A DNA stretch of 64,000 nt from Bdellovibrio sp. BCCA (lineage in GTDB: Bacteria > Bdellovibrionota > Bdellovibrionia > Bdellovibrionales > Bdellovibrionaceae). Each line of letters starts with the position of its first letter. The first letter of the stretch is position 1. Positions 7,297 through 16,573 of this stretch are shown in pieces. A model generated the notes under the pieces. It ran no database searches and had not been told where the DNA came from. It was given only the letters and a program-made list of their open reading frames with translations. The stretch lies in assembly GCF_037996825.1 (NCBI RefSeq), contig NZ_JBBNAC010000001.1, positions 558,001-622,000 of the forward strand, written 5' to 3'. The position numbers were made by a program, and so were the translations under genes.

Positions 7297-10016
7297 ATCG
7301 TATAGCGTTGAATCATTTCTAACAAAGCCGATTTCTTAATCGGTTTTGTGACGTGTTCTGTACAACCAGCATCCAAAGATTTTTGCACGTCTTCCGCCAT
7401 CGCATTCGCACTGACGGCAATAATTGGAATCGGTTTTCTGTTTTGTTCTATTTCCCATTGACGGATTTTTTGAGTGGCCGCATAGCCATCCATCACAGGC
7501 ATTTGAATGTCCATCAAGATCAGATCAAAGGGCTCGCGGAAAACCTTTTCAATCGCCTCAAGTCCGTTTTCAGCTTGGACGACATCAAACGGAAGCTTTT
7601 TTAGATAAGTCAGTAAAAGGAAACGGTTGTCTTCGGTATCGTCGACTATCAAAATGCGTGCATTGCGAGTGATGCTGGATTCTATGGGCTGGGTCGGTTG
7701 AGAAGGACGAGCGGCCTCCACCGTTTTTACGGATTCATGAGACGCATCCGCCGGCAAGAACGGAATTGTAAAGAAAAAGGAACTGCCTTTGCCTTCCGCA
7801 CTCTGGAACCAGATACGACCGCCCATAAGCTCCACAAGATTTTTGGAGATCGTAAGTCCAAGACCGCTACCACCGAACTTTCTAGTGATGGAACTGTCCG
7901 CTTGAACGAAATTTTGGAATAACAAGTGCTGTTTATCGCGCGGAATCCCCGTTCCTGTATCCTGAATGGCAAAGCGCACGAACTTTTTGTCGTCGCTTTC
8001 AAAATCCACGGCGACAGAGATTTCACCTGTTTGCGTGAACTTAATAGCATTGCCGATCAGATTAAAAAGTATCTGACGAAGACGGGTTGGGTCTCCGATA
8101 ACGAGATGGGATTCATCTTGATCTAAGCTCATGCGTAAATGGAACTGCAGATTTTTTTCTGCGGCTTTTTGTTTTAAAATGTCGCAGATATTTGTGGTCG
8201 TGGCTTCTAGGTCGAAAGCAATTCTTTCAAGACGAACTTCGCGGGCCTCGATTTTAGAAATATCCAAGATATCGTTGATCAGAGAAAGAAGATTTTCCCC
8301 GGCATTGGCGCAGACTTTCACCAACTGAGCCTGCTCTTGTTTAAGATCAGACTCTGCAAGAATGTCAGTGATACCGATAATCGCATTAAGTGGAGTCCTA
8401 ATTTCGTGACTCATACGAGCCAAGAATTCTGATTTTGCCTGGGAAGCTTTGACGGCTTGTTCACGCGCTTCAATCAAAGCCGTTTCCGCAGTGATACGGT
8501 CCGTGATATCGGTGCAGACGAAAACGAAAGTGAGGTCCTTGCTTGTACGGTTTGGAAGAGCGGCCCAGTTCATAAGCATTGGAACTCGTCGACCCTCATG
8601 ATTGACGATTTCAGCTTCAATACTGTGACGGGTTTGCAGGAGCCACATGTAGTTATTAAATTCAGGCTGCGCATGGATCACTGTTTTCAAATCAATCTGG
8701 GACATTTGATTTGGTGACAGGCCTAAAAGTTTTAAAGCCGATTCATTGGCTTGTGAAATCACGTAAGAACACTGGCGCCAATCCTCGTGATGAGAGACTT
8801 TCACGATGAACAAAAAAGCTTTAATAGACTGGATAACGCTGTCTAAGAACTCCTTGGATACCGTGGTAGTTTCCAGACGGTCAGCAAGCTGATTGTATTT
8901 GCTGACCAGAAGACCGATCTCGTCTTTGGAATTGTAGTTGATCTTTTGAGTAAGGTTGCTAGTTCCCAGCTTTTCCAGGCGATCTGTCAAAAGTTGAATA
9001 GGCTCGACAACTTTTCCTGTCGCTGCAAACGTCGCAAAGAAGAAAAGAATAAAGATCAATACCGCGGCAGCACTGGAGGCGATGGCGATACGATCAAGAA
9101 CGGCAAAGGCTTCGCTTTCGTCAATCTTTGTTTGGATGTACCAAAGTTCGCCATTGGGCAAATAAATTTTCCCGATTGAACGAATGACTTTCTGACCACG
9201 ATAGTCCGTGCCAAGTTCGCGCACCTCACTGAGGTTTTCGATTTTTTTAATGTCTTCATCGCCGCGATTGGAGGAAAGAATCTCTGCTTCATTGACGGCT
9301 TTGCTGGTTTGAATGCCTTCGACACGGAAACGTCCCGTGTTGCGCAAGCTCCAGTCTTCGCCGTAAATCAAGGTCTCTCCAGTTTGTCCCATTCCATGTG
9401 TTGCCCAGGCGAAGTTATCACTGGTGATGCGATCAATTTCTGAAATAGAAATTTTAAGCATCAAAACGCCGACGATATTGTTATTGCGATAGACGGGAGC
9501 CGCTACGTACCCTGTCGCCGAGTTGGGACTGAGGGTGTCTTTGTCAAAGTCCAAAAACAGAGTCGATCCCTCTTGAGCTTTCATTCCCCAAGTAAAAAGA
9601 TCTTTCAGTTTGCTGCTCGCAGCACCATTTTTTAAAAGAGACGTGCCGTCTTCGATATCTTTACGAGTGGTGTAGATCACAATGCCTTTGGGATTGACCA
9701 GAGCCATGTCGTAAATATTGAAATCCAAAACGTAGTTATCGAGAAGGCGGCGAAACTCTGGATGACTGTCCAGTCTGGATTCCATCATTAGGTTGTCTGT
9801 GAGTTCGTGTGAAGAAATGAGGTTGATCGCAGTCTGCAAATCGCGGAAATAATTTTCGATGGCGGTGGTTTTGCTGATGCGTATCTGTGTCAGTCTTTCG
9901 TAGGTGCTATCGATGACAGTGGATTCAACAATCTTGAGGCCAATTAGTGCGACGACAAATGTCGCAAGAAAGACCGAGATGAGATTGAATAAAAAGATCC
10001 TTAATCGTAGTGTCAT
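7293..10016 (-). CDS. membrane hybrid sensor histidine kinase with fused receiver
   Basis: Domains in the 907-residue protein run: membrane helix (about 5-28), a periplasmic Cache-like sensor (about 35-300, with YDMALVNPKGIVIYTT), a second helix (about 308-332), HAMP (333-385), a PAS-like domain (390-510), HisKA with phospho-acceptor His537 in MSHEIRTPLNAI, HATPase_c with N656 and GSGLGLTIS, then a C-terminal receiver with Asp836 in LILMDIQMPVMDGYAA. It presumably senses a small extracellular ligand and relays phosphate to an unlinked partner. No cognate regulator is adjacent. Confidence 0.92.
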   Translation of the reverse strand: MTLRLRIFLFNLISVFLATFVVALIGLKIVESTVIDSTYERLTQIRISKTTAIENYFRDLQTAINLISSHELTDNLMMESRLDSHPEFRRLLDNYVLDFNIYDMALVNPKGIVIYTTRKDIEDGTSLLKNGAASSKLKDLFTWGMKAQEGSTLFLDFDKDTLSPNSATGYVAAPVYRNNNIVGVLMLKISISEIDRITSDNFAWATHGMGQTGETLIYGEDWSLRNTGRFRVEGIQTSKAVNEAEILSSNRGDEDIKKIENLSEVRELGTDYRGQKVIRSIGKIYLPNGELWYIQTKIDESEAFAVLDRIAIASSAAAVLIFILFFFATFAATGKVVEPIQLLTDRLEKLGTSNLTQKINYNSKDEIGLLVSKYNQLADRLETTTVSKEFLDSVIQSIKAFLFIVKVSHHEDWRQCSYVISQANESALKLLGLSPNQMSQIDLKTVIHAQPEFNNYMWLLQTRHSIEAEIVNHEGRRVPMLMNWAALPNRTSKDLTFVFVCTDITDRITAETALIEAREQAVKASQAKSEFLARMSHEIRTPLNAIIGITDILAESDLKQEQAQLVKVCANAGENLLSLINDILDISKIEAREVRLERIAFDLEATTTNICDILKQKAAEKNLQFHLRMSLDQDESHLVIGDPTRLRQILFNLIGNAIKFTQTGEISVAVDFESDDKKFVRFAIQDTGTGIPRDKQHLLFQNFVQADSSITRKFGGSGLGLTISKNLVELMGGRIWFQSAEGKGSSFFFTIPFLPADASHESVKTVEAARPSQPTQPIESSITRNARILIVDDTEDNRFLLLTYLKKLPFDVVQAENGLEAIEKVFREPFDLILMDIQMPVMDGYAATQKIRQWEIEQNRKPIPIIAVSANAMAEDVQKSLDAGCTEHVTKPIKKSALLEMIQRYTI

Positions 10017-10198
10017 GTCCCCTGAAAGCCTGTTGTAAATTTAGTGATATCGTATCGGTCTTAGAGGGGCAATGAGTACTTACATACGACCTCTAAATCA
10101 GGCCCTTTAAAACACATCTGGGGCACGGATTTCATTACAAAATTTGAATCGTCAGCGAAGGCAAGCTGATCAAGGTTTAGACAGCCATGAAGCCTTTG

Positions 10199-10217
10199 CA
10201 AGGGAGCCTTGTTTTTT
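10199..10217 (+). terminator. short hairpin followed by six T
   Basis: CAAGG-GAG-CCTTG is followed by TTTTTT, on the plus strand in the 264-bp gap between the kinase and the 3D-domain lipoprotein. No gene on this strand ends just upstream, so it could terminate a short leader transcript or act as an attenuator. The rest of the gap shows no recognised riboswitch. The stem is only five base pairs, so support is weak. Confidence 0.3.
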
Positions 10218-10280
10218 GTCGCTGCCTCCGGAAAAAGTCACTAACTTTTGGTATAAAGAAAGCAAAGAAAGGAGCGAAAA

Positions 10281-10994
10281 ATGAAGGCATCCAAGTCGTT
10301 CGTCGTAGTGGCGTTGTTCGCTCTATTCTTTGCCGGTTGTGCAGTTTCTAAAAACTCTGATGGCATGTCGTTAAATCCAACAATTTATTATAAGCCCACG
10401 ATTCATCAAAATAAAACCAAGTGCTCAGCGAACGCTTTGCGTGACTTGCTTTCTCCGGATGGGCAGGTTCTAGTGACTTTGTGTGAATCCGACTACAAGC
10501 AATGTCTTTTGCAGGGATCTTGCTTTATTGAGGACGATGGTAAAATCACTTCCTACAATTACTATTCAACAAAAGAAAAGATACCGCGTTTTATTGAAGT
10601 CGATTTGAACTCCTGCCCTTATGGTTACGGTGTTCGCAATAGCTGTCTTGATCCTTACTTTTCAGCTGCCGCTGATCTTAAATATTATAATGCGGGCGAC
10701 GTCATTTTCATTCCGCGTTTAGTTGGAGCCGTGATGCCTAATGGAGAAGTGCATGATGGTTACATCGTCATCCGTGATTCCGGCGGTGGGGTTCTTGGGG
10801 CCAATCGATTTGATTTCTTCACTGGATTTTTCAATCATCTTGCGAAACAAAATACTCTGGCGCGTTTGGGATTTGGCGATCCTAAAAATCGTTTTGAATT
10901 TCGCTTAGCAAGTAAAGCCGAGGCTCAAGCCGCAAGAGCGCGTCGCAATTATCCGCGCCTCAAGCAGTCTGTGTTTGAAGAAGGCCGCCTTTAG
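10281..10994 (+). CDS. 3D-domain (double-psi barrel-like) lipoprotein
   Basis: The N-terminus ends in a lipobox (LFFAGC, Cys20), giving a predicted envelope lipoprotein of 237 residues. The region GDVIFIPRLVG ... YIVIRDSGGGVLGANRFDFFTG resembles the 3D domain (three conserved aspartates) shared by the C-terminus of MltA-type lytic transglycosylases and related wall enzymes. Several cysteines between residues 45 and 110 suggest disulfides. AAAGGAG precedes the ATG. A role in peptidoglycan modification is inferred from the domain only. Confidence 0.75.
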   Translation: MKASKSFVVVALFALFFAGCAVSKNSDGMSLNPTIYYKPTIHQNKTKCSANALRDLLSPDGQVLVTLCESDYKQCLLQGSCFIEDDGKITSYNYYSTKEKIPRFIEVDLNSCPYGYGVRNSCLDPYFSAAADLKYYNAGDVIFIPRLVGAVMPNGEVHDGYIVIRDSGGGVLGANRFDFFTGFFNHLAKQNTLARLGFGDPKNRFEFRLASKAEAQAARARRNYPRLKQSVFEEGRL

Positions 10995-11079
10995 AGCATT
11001 CATTCTATTTATATTTTTTGCCTTCCGCAGAGGGTTTTGCTAACTCTCGTTCACCAATATGCGGAAAAGGGGCACCTAT

Positions 11080-12120
11080 ATGATTAAAAAATCGGTTCTG
11101 TTTTTCTCTCTGCTTTTTGTTTCGTCTCTTTCGTTTGCTGACGTTGAGTATCTTCGCTTATCTCCGGGTAAAGTGATCGCTTACGAGCACATCGCAAAAA
11201 ATCAAAACAGTGGCACTCTGATTTTACTTCCGGGAGTGAATCGCGCACTCAATCCATCAGACCGTGCCGTGCGCGCTTTAGCGGAGCAAGGTTGGAATAT
11301 TTTGATGCCGTCTTTGCCAGCACATCCTCTTTCTGTGCGAGGCTTAGAGTCTTTGGAAGCTCCGTACTTCAGATATGATTCCACTGTCCGTGTGAAAGAC
11401 TTTGCGGGCGATATCGAAGCGCTGACAGCGTATTTGGGAATTAAAAAAGCCATTCCCGTCACACTGTCTTACAGTTCTTCTGTGGGTGCTTATTTGAACG
11501 AAAAACTTTTTCCTCATGTGATTGAAACAGTTCCTTTGGGAGTCGCTACAGAAGCCGATCCAGCGTCAGCAAAGAACGCAGAGCTTTGGGAAAATTGGCT
11601 TCGCTTAAATCCATTCATGGCTCCGTTCTGGATTCGTCAGTTCCGCGACACAGCCTATGCCACTCACTGGGGACAGACGGTGGATGCGAATTTAAAAGCG
11701 GATGCTGATTTCTATGGTGAAAATCCACGCGTTGCCGATATCAAATCCGGCTATGTGACGATTGCTCGCGCTGTGGAAGATTTCAATTTTCCGGAGTGGG
11801 ATTTTAGAAAAGAAAAACGCACGCGTGATTTTGTTTTTGCGGGCCGGGAAAATCCGGAGCGTCTTAAAAATCAAATTGATGTTTTAAAGCATTACTTAGC
11901 AAGCGGAAAACCAGCACGTGTGCTTGTGGTGGCGAATGCAGGGCACATTCTTCCGACGGATGATCCTACAGTATATGCAGGTGTTTTGACTTTACTCGCG
12001 ACCCAACCTCGACAAAGTTCAGTGCAGTTTGCAATTGTGAACTCCGCCGAGAGTTTAAAATCTTTGCGTTGGCAGGATGGTTCCGCTTTAGAGAACTGGA
12101 TTAAAGCGAACCAACGTTAA
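11080..12120 (+). CDS. secreted alpha/beta-hydrolase-like protein
   Basis: The start MIKKSVLFFSLLFVSSLSFA is a clean Sec signal peptide. The ATG at 11080 has AAGGGG eight bases upstream and is preferred over 11059. After the signal, TLILLPGVNRALNPSDRAVRALAEQGWNI reads as the first strands and helix of an alpha/beta hydrolase. The candidate nucleophile elbow is SYSSS rather than the usual GxSxG, and VVANAGHILPTDDP supplies the late histidine. The changed elbow leaves catalytic activity uncertain. The 3' end overlaps the next, convergent gene by 20 bases. Confidence 0.7.
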   Translation: MIKKSVLFFSLLFVSSLSFADVEYLRLSPGKVIAYEHIAKNQNSGTLILLPGVNRALNPSDRAVRALAEQGWNILMPSLPAHPLSVRGLESLEAPYFRYDSTVRVKDFAGDIEALTAYLGIKKAIPVTLSYSSSVGAYLNEKLFPHVIETVPLGVATEADPASAKNAELWENWLRLNPFMAPFWIRQFRDTAYATHWGQTVDANLKADADFYGENPRVADIKSGYVTIARAVEDFNFPEWDFRKEKRTRDFVFAGRENPERLKNQIDVLKHYLASGKPARVLVVANAGHILPTDDPTVYAGVLTLLATQPRQSSVQFAIVNSAESLKSLRWQDGSALENWIKANQR

Positions 12121-13348
12121 GCATAAAGGTCATTCCATCTAGGGGCTTTTCCATATCTTTTAGGATTTCGCCCCAAGTTGGATTGTCATTCACTTTAAAA
12201 AGCCGTTTCATGAATTGAATATGAATTGGTGCTTCGTAAGCGAAATAGCTTGAAAGACCGTTTGTTAGAATATCAATCTTGCCTTTGCTTTTTTGAGCTT
12301 CAAACATCGAAAGATAATACGAATAACTAGAACATCCATCGAAGAAAAAGATCTGATGTTTGCGGTTGTTAAACTCTAAAGGCCCGGCTTTCTCTTCTAA
12401 CGAGCCAATGTCAAGATTTCCACCAAGACCCGAGTGTCCTGCATAGATAATCACATCGGACTGTTTTACGGCCTCTTTAAAGAATTTAGCAAAGGTCACG
12501 TTCTTACTCATGACACCTGTTTCAGCGAGCAAACGAGTGACACGAATTTGCACCGTCGTGCCGTCCTTTTTGCGAACCGCCTTGTCAAACTGATGAACAG
12601 GACGGTTTTTGAATTTAGCGATCACAGTTTCCGTAAAGCCTGCTTCACGCAGCCATTGATTGACTTCTTCAAAGCTTAAGCGGCCATCGTCCCCAGGATT
12701 TGTAGCATCTTCGGAAAAACCATTGATCGTTGTGATTTGGAAAAGGTCTCCGTTACCATTGTCGCCGCGAACTTTATCTAATTGCGCATCGGCATCGTCC
12801 ATTTGTTTCAAAGCAGAGATCTTTACAACCACAGGGGAAGCCAGTGGAGCTTCACGCAATTGTTCACAGCCAAAGCGGAAAGGGTCATAGAAATACCAGA
12901 AATCACCGAAGCTATTGTAGTGCTCATCCGTGCATTTCTCGTCATAGAAATTATCTAGGTCTGAAGGCAAAGTAATCTGCCAAGTGCCCTGCGCTAAAAG
13001 ATCTTGCGCCACTTTTTTATTTAAAAGCAAAACGCCGGAAGTTTTATAAGCAATCGTGCGAACACCTGCGCGCTTTTTATTTTTTAAAATGTCATAACTC
13101 AACGGTAAACGGGGAGCCCCGACTCCAGGAGTCTCTGAGTTGATATTGTACTTCATGACCATGGAATGAGATTGCAAGTATCCAAAAAGATGCTGCATGT
13201 GAGAGTTCGCGAGTGTCACGGCATCAGAAGTGTCGGTCGTTTGAAATTCAGCGGAGTAAGAAAATTTAACTTCGATTGAGCTTGGAGACAGAACAGCCGC
13301 ATGTGCAGACAAGGCACCAAAGAGCAGGAAAAAAGCCAGAGATTTCAT
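12101..13348 (-). CDS. secreted protein with caspase-fold-like (clan CD) His-Cys dyad
   Basis: The 415-residue protein starts with signal peptide MKSLAFFLLFGALSAHA. The ATG at 13348 has GGGAGG just upstream, whereas the longer frame to 13411 lacks one. In the C-terminal third, a hydrophobic strand followed by H305 (DVIIYAGHSGLGG) and a second strand followed by C339 (HQIFFFDGCSSYSY) reproduce the strand-His-Gly and strand-x-Cys arrangement of clan CD cysteine peptidases (caspase, gingipain, clostripain). An EF-hand-like calcium loop (DATNPGDDGRLSFEEVN) lies at about 214-230. Protease function is inferred, not shown. Confidence 0.6.
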   Translation of the reverse strand: MKSLAFFLLFGALSAHAAVLSPSSIEVKFSYSAEFQTTDTSDAVTLANSHMQHLFGYLQSHSMVMKYNINSETPGVGAPRLPLSYDILKNKKRAGVRTIAYKTSGVLLLNKKVAQDLLAQGTWQITLPSDLDNFYDEKCTDEHYNSFGDFWYFYDPFRFGCEQLREAPLASPVVVKISALKQMDDADAQLDKVRGDNGNGDLFQITTINGFSEDATNPGDDGRLSFEEVNQWLREAGFTETVIAKFKNRPVHQFDKAVRKKDGTTVQIRVTRLLAETGVMSKNVTFAKFFKEAVKQSDVIIYAGHSGLGGNLDIGSLEEKAGPLEFNNRKHQIFFFDGCSSYSYYLSMFEAQKSKGKIDILTNGLSSYFAYEAPIHIQFMKRLFKVNDNPTWGEILKDMEKPLDGMTFMLNVGSL

Positions 13349-13390
13349 AACAAAATCCTCCCGTTTTTTAGACTGAAGGCATTTTGTAAA

Positions 13391-13420
13391 GGGGACTCTA
13401 TTTTCTGTCAATAGAGCCCC
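13391..13420 (-). terminator. hairpin after the beta-barrel gene
   Basis: GGGG-A-CTCTATT (13391-13402) pairs with AATAGAG-CCCC (13410-13420) around a 7-base loop. On the minus strand the stem is followed by TTTAC, a short U-rich tail. The position just after the stop of the 13446-14429 gene fits a terminator. Confidence 0.5.
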
Positions 13421-13445
13421 CGAGGGGGGTGTTAATCTTTCACTG

Positions 13446-14429
13446 TTAGAAGCTACCAGTGACGGATGCTGAGACCCAATAAGGCATATCTAAGCGAATA
13501 TCGTCCTTATTGATGGCATCTCTCCAGAAGGAGACGCCTCCTTCAAGAGCGCCATTAACGCCGTAATAGGCAGGGCTTGTCAGCTTTGCCACAAGCTCTG
13601 TATCCCAATTGATTTGCGGAGCATGGTAGTACTGATGGCCGTCGCCTTTGGCTGTGCCATTCCAGTTGTTATTGAGTTCGTATTTTGCATCACGACCTTG
13701 AACGGCATCGCGTGCTTTGTAGTTTCCAGCCACACCAAATTCAAAATATTTTGCGACTTGGTATTTGCTTGAAAGAGTCGTGACAAATTCATTTCCCAAA
13801 GCCCAACCGCTGGAGTTTCTTCCTCCTCGAACTGTGATTTGCCCGCGTGCTGAGTTCACCCATTTTGCTACAGGTGTGTAAGTGTATGTTGAACCCAAGA
13901 TCAAATCCGGAGTTCCTGAACCCAATTGCATATTGTAGGCGGCGTTTTGGGAAGGATTGGAAGTGAAAGTCTCGTCAATGCTTCCTGTTGGCAAAGTCAC
14001 GCTGATATCGCCTAAGACAAGATGTCTGTCAGCGGCGTGTAGAGCCGTCATCGCCATCAAGCGCACATCGCCAAGGCCTTCGGTGTAGTCACGAGTTTTG
14101 AAATTCAAACCACCCGGAATGGGTTCGTATTTTGTCTCGACCATGTTTTTGATATGCGGAACGAAAGCTAACAATGTCCATTGTGGGCTGTAAAGCCAGG
14201 TCGCTGTGATCATGTTCAAATCAACTGTCGAAGCATCAAATCCATAGATGCGTGTGTTGGCGTTGTTCGTTCCTTGCAAATCATATTTGTAGTAACTGTA
14301 AGTGAGAAAATAACTTGGCGCTTTGACCGTAGTCGAAATCTGTTGAGTTGCTTGTTCTTCCTGTGCGAACGCCGTCGGCATCGCAAGAGTTGCAAGCAAA
14401 GCACTCAAAACCAAAACTGTTTTTTTCAT
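13446..14429 (-). CDS. outer-membrane beta-barrel protein
   Basis: The 327-residue protein has signal peptide MKKTVLVLSALLATLAMPTAFA, an AGGAG ribosome binding site, alternating hydrophobic/aromatic strands throughout, and a C-terminal phenylalanine (SVTGSF), as required for Bam-mediated insertion. The segments resemble barrels annotated as transporter or MetA-pathway-type outer-membrane proteins (VTLPTGSID, DLILGSTYTY), but no substrate can be assigned. I chose the ATG at 14429 because upstream residues are acidic and would spoil the signal peptide. Confidence 0.75.
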   Translation of the reverse strand: MKKTVLVLSALLATLAMPTAFAQEEQATQQISTTVKAPSYFLTYSYYKYDLQGTNNANTRIYGFDASTVDLNMITATWLYSPQWTLLAFVPHIKNMVETKYEPIPGGLNFKTRDYTEGLGDVRLMAMTALHAADRHLVLGDISVTLPTGSIDETFTSNPSQNAAYNMQLGSGTPDLILGSTYTYTPVAKWVNSARGQITVRGGRNSSGWALGNEFVTTLSSKYQVAKYFEFGVAGNYKARDAVQGRDAKYELNNNWNGTAKGDGHQYYHAPQINWDTELVAKLTSPAYYGVNGALEGGVSFWRDAINKDDIRLDMPYWVSASVTGSF

Positions 14430-14770
14430 ACGAAAGTTCTCCTGAATGTTTTCTTCAAGGTTCGATTTGAATTCTTCTTTAAATTCAGTCAATCAAAATG
14501 CAACTACAGATGTTAGAGTAAAAACACTAATCCTCGAGGAGAAAATGCACTTTCCACTGTGATTAGAGGAGGTTCTCTGTGTTTTGCATTGTCTGATTTT
14601 GAAACATTAAAAATTGGATATGGGGCGGCAAGAGAAATACTCAGTTCGAAAAAAAATAGAAACACTTTGTTTGTCGAGTGCTGTCTCAATTTGAGTATTT
14701 GCTAAAGAATATCACCCAGACGTTCGATCTAATTCCTAACCGTTCATGTACTTGGGGAAAAGAGAAATCA

Positions 14771-16555
14771 ATGTCTTTGGGATCAAATAAGAAATCCATT
14801 TTTACTGTTTTCTTTTTATGTCTGGCTTGTACTTCTGCCAGCGCAGTCACGGTGTCCGAACCGTTGCTTTTAAAATATGTAAAACCCAGCGGCGATATTT
14901 CGAGCCCTCGCTCTGCCACTTTTTATCTGCAAACTGCGAGAAACGCGACCTGCAGGTATTCAACAGTAAAGCAGGATTTCGCGAAGATGCCATTCGGCTT
15001 TAAGACAACGGGCGGAACAATTCATGGTCATGGTCTTTCCGGTTTAACGCCGAAAAAGTCTTATACTTATTATATTGCCTGCCAAAGTGTGAATGACAAA
15101 GTCACCAGTGCCATCGAAACCGTGCAGTTCGCGACGGCCGCAGAACAAACTCCGACGCCGGCTCCATTTGATCTTACAGGTTTAGAGGAGTTGGGACCCG
15201 AGGCTTTCTTGCAAAGCCCTGCCGGTCAGTATTCGGCGGAGAGATCTTGTGCTCTCTATAAGTTTTATGACTCTTCACCTAGTTACAATATGTATGTTGT
15301 CGAAGATTTTTCTAAAGAGGCCACTGCCAGTGTCGCTAGTTGCAAGAAGTTTATTGAAAAGTACTATCTTTCGCACGAGGGTTGCGGTGTTGGTGCTGTC
15401 GATAATAAATATTGGTCCGTTGTTGGGGTTTTAAAAAACACGGCCGATGGCGTTTTGAAATTTAATACGGCCGGTGGCCTTAGAAATATTTCTCTGCAAC
15501 AGGGAAGCAGCGTTGTGGCAATGGGCGCTTCGAAGTGCGTGACCTCTGAAGAGTATCAAAAAAACAAAGGAACTCTTTGGAGCCAAGTCAGCTCCTGCAA
15601 TTATGCAAAAACAAAATTTTGCGTGAATCCTTCCGTTCCTTTATTATCCCAGTCGTCTCCGCAGCTTGCCAGTTATATAGCCAAAGCCACGGGTGACAGC
15701 ACGATCAAAAAAGATATGGGATGGTGTGGAGCGGTGTCTTTGACGATGTCCACATTGGGAGTGATTTATTCTTCTCCGGGTGAAATTTTGCAAGATCCGT
15801 TTTTTTGGAAACGTAATTTGCCGTCAGCAGAAAGGGGATTTGCGATCACGGATTTATATGAACGAACGGCGCACTATGCGAACTTCGTTTATCAGATTGG
15901 AAATATCGCGGGAACGAATTGGGCGAAAGGCGGCACGCTCACTGACAGAGGTTTGGATGTTATTTTAAGTCACCAAGATCCTTCCATTGGTAATTTGAAT
16001 AAAGCTTCTTATGAAGGTGAGGTTCTCACCAAAAGATTTAAAGTTCTCACCGACGAATGGAGCCAAGAGGCGCTCGTGCAAGGATTGACGGTGGGACAAA
16101 ACAATAACTTCGCTCGTGGTTCCGGCATTATCAGAGACTGTTACGCCCAAACAGTGAAGAAGGTGAATTCAGACGATAAACGCGACTATTGGGAGATGTC
16201 GAACTTCCAATGTGAGTGGAAAAGATCGGGCATGACTCACGCGCTGAGTGTGAATGGGATCGAAGACGGTTATGTGAAGATTTACGATCCCTGGGGAAAA
16301 GTTTATAACTTACGAATCATTGAAAATGCGCAGGTGCCGACACTCAATATGAAAGTGGCGCTGGGCATTCCTGTGGGTGATTCCGGTTATTTTAGGGACA
16401 GCGGTTTGATGGATGATTCTTTGGAAGGTTATACGCAGAAAATGGTCACGGCTAAAGGCGCACCGGCCCCTGTGGGAAGAAGGGCAATCAACTATTTTTA
16501 CATCGCCATTTACGGATATCAGACAGGTCTCGTCGGCAAAGCGAAGAACAAGTAA
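14771..16555 (+). CDS. secreted C39-like cysteine peptidase with N-terminal fibronectin-type domain
   Basis: The protein (594 residues) begins with a signal peptide ending near ACTSASA. Residues 28-122 look like a fibronectin-type beta domain (ATFYLQTARNATCRYS ... YTYYIACQS). A papain-like/C39-like domain follows: GWCGAVSLTMS with Cys319 as candidate nucleophile, then MTHALSVNGI and KIYDPWGKVY for the His and Asp/Asn. A proline/threonine linker (TPTPAP) joins the parts. The ATG at 14771 is chosen because the upstream in-frame ATG would bury the signal peptide. Substrate unknown; export suggests action on the envelope or on prey. Confidence 0.65.
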   Translation: MSLGSNKKSIFTVFFLCLACTSASAVTVSEPLLLKYVKPSGDISSPRSATFYLQTARNATCRYSTVKQDFAKMPFGFKTTGGTIHGHGLSGLTPKKSYTYYIACQSVNDKVTSAIETVQFATAAEQTPTPAPFDLTGLEELGPEAFLQSPAGQYSAERSCALYKFYDSSPSYNMYVVEDFSKEATASVASCKKFIEKYYLSHEGCGVGAVDNKYWSVVGVLKNTADGVLKFNTAGGLRNISLQQGSSVVAMGASKCVTSEEYQKNKGTLWSQVSSCNYAKTKFCVNPSVPLLSQSSPQLASYIAKATGDSTIKKDMGWCGAVSLTMSTLGVIYSSPGEILQDPFFWKRNLPSAERGFAITDLYERTAHYANFVYQIGNIAGTNWAKGGTLTDRGLDVILSHQDPSIGNLNKASYEGEVLTKRFKVLTDEWSQEALVQGLTVGQNNNFARGSGIIRDCYAQTVKKVNSDDKRDYWEMSNFQCEWKRSGMTHALSVNGIEDGYVKIYDPWGKVYNLRIIENAQVPTLNMKVALGIPVGDSGYFRDSGLMDDSLEGYTQKMVTAKGAPAPVGRRAINYFYIAIYGYQTGLVGKAKNK

Positions 16556-16573
16556 CGGCAAAGGATGACAGCA

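Noticed and set aside
10017-10280. Riboswitch, especially c-di-GMP type, before the 3D-domain lipoprotein
   Set aside because: I looked for the conserved GEMM core and other common aptamer motifs and did not find them. Only a weak hairpin with T-run remains.
14520-14610. Imperfect inverted repeat in the gap before the C39-like peptidase
   Set aside because: The pairing is broken by several mismatches and bulges, so I could not define a stable stem.
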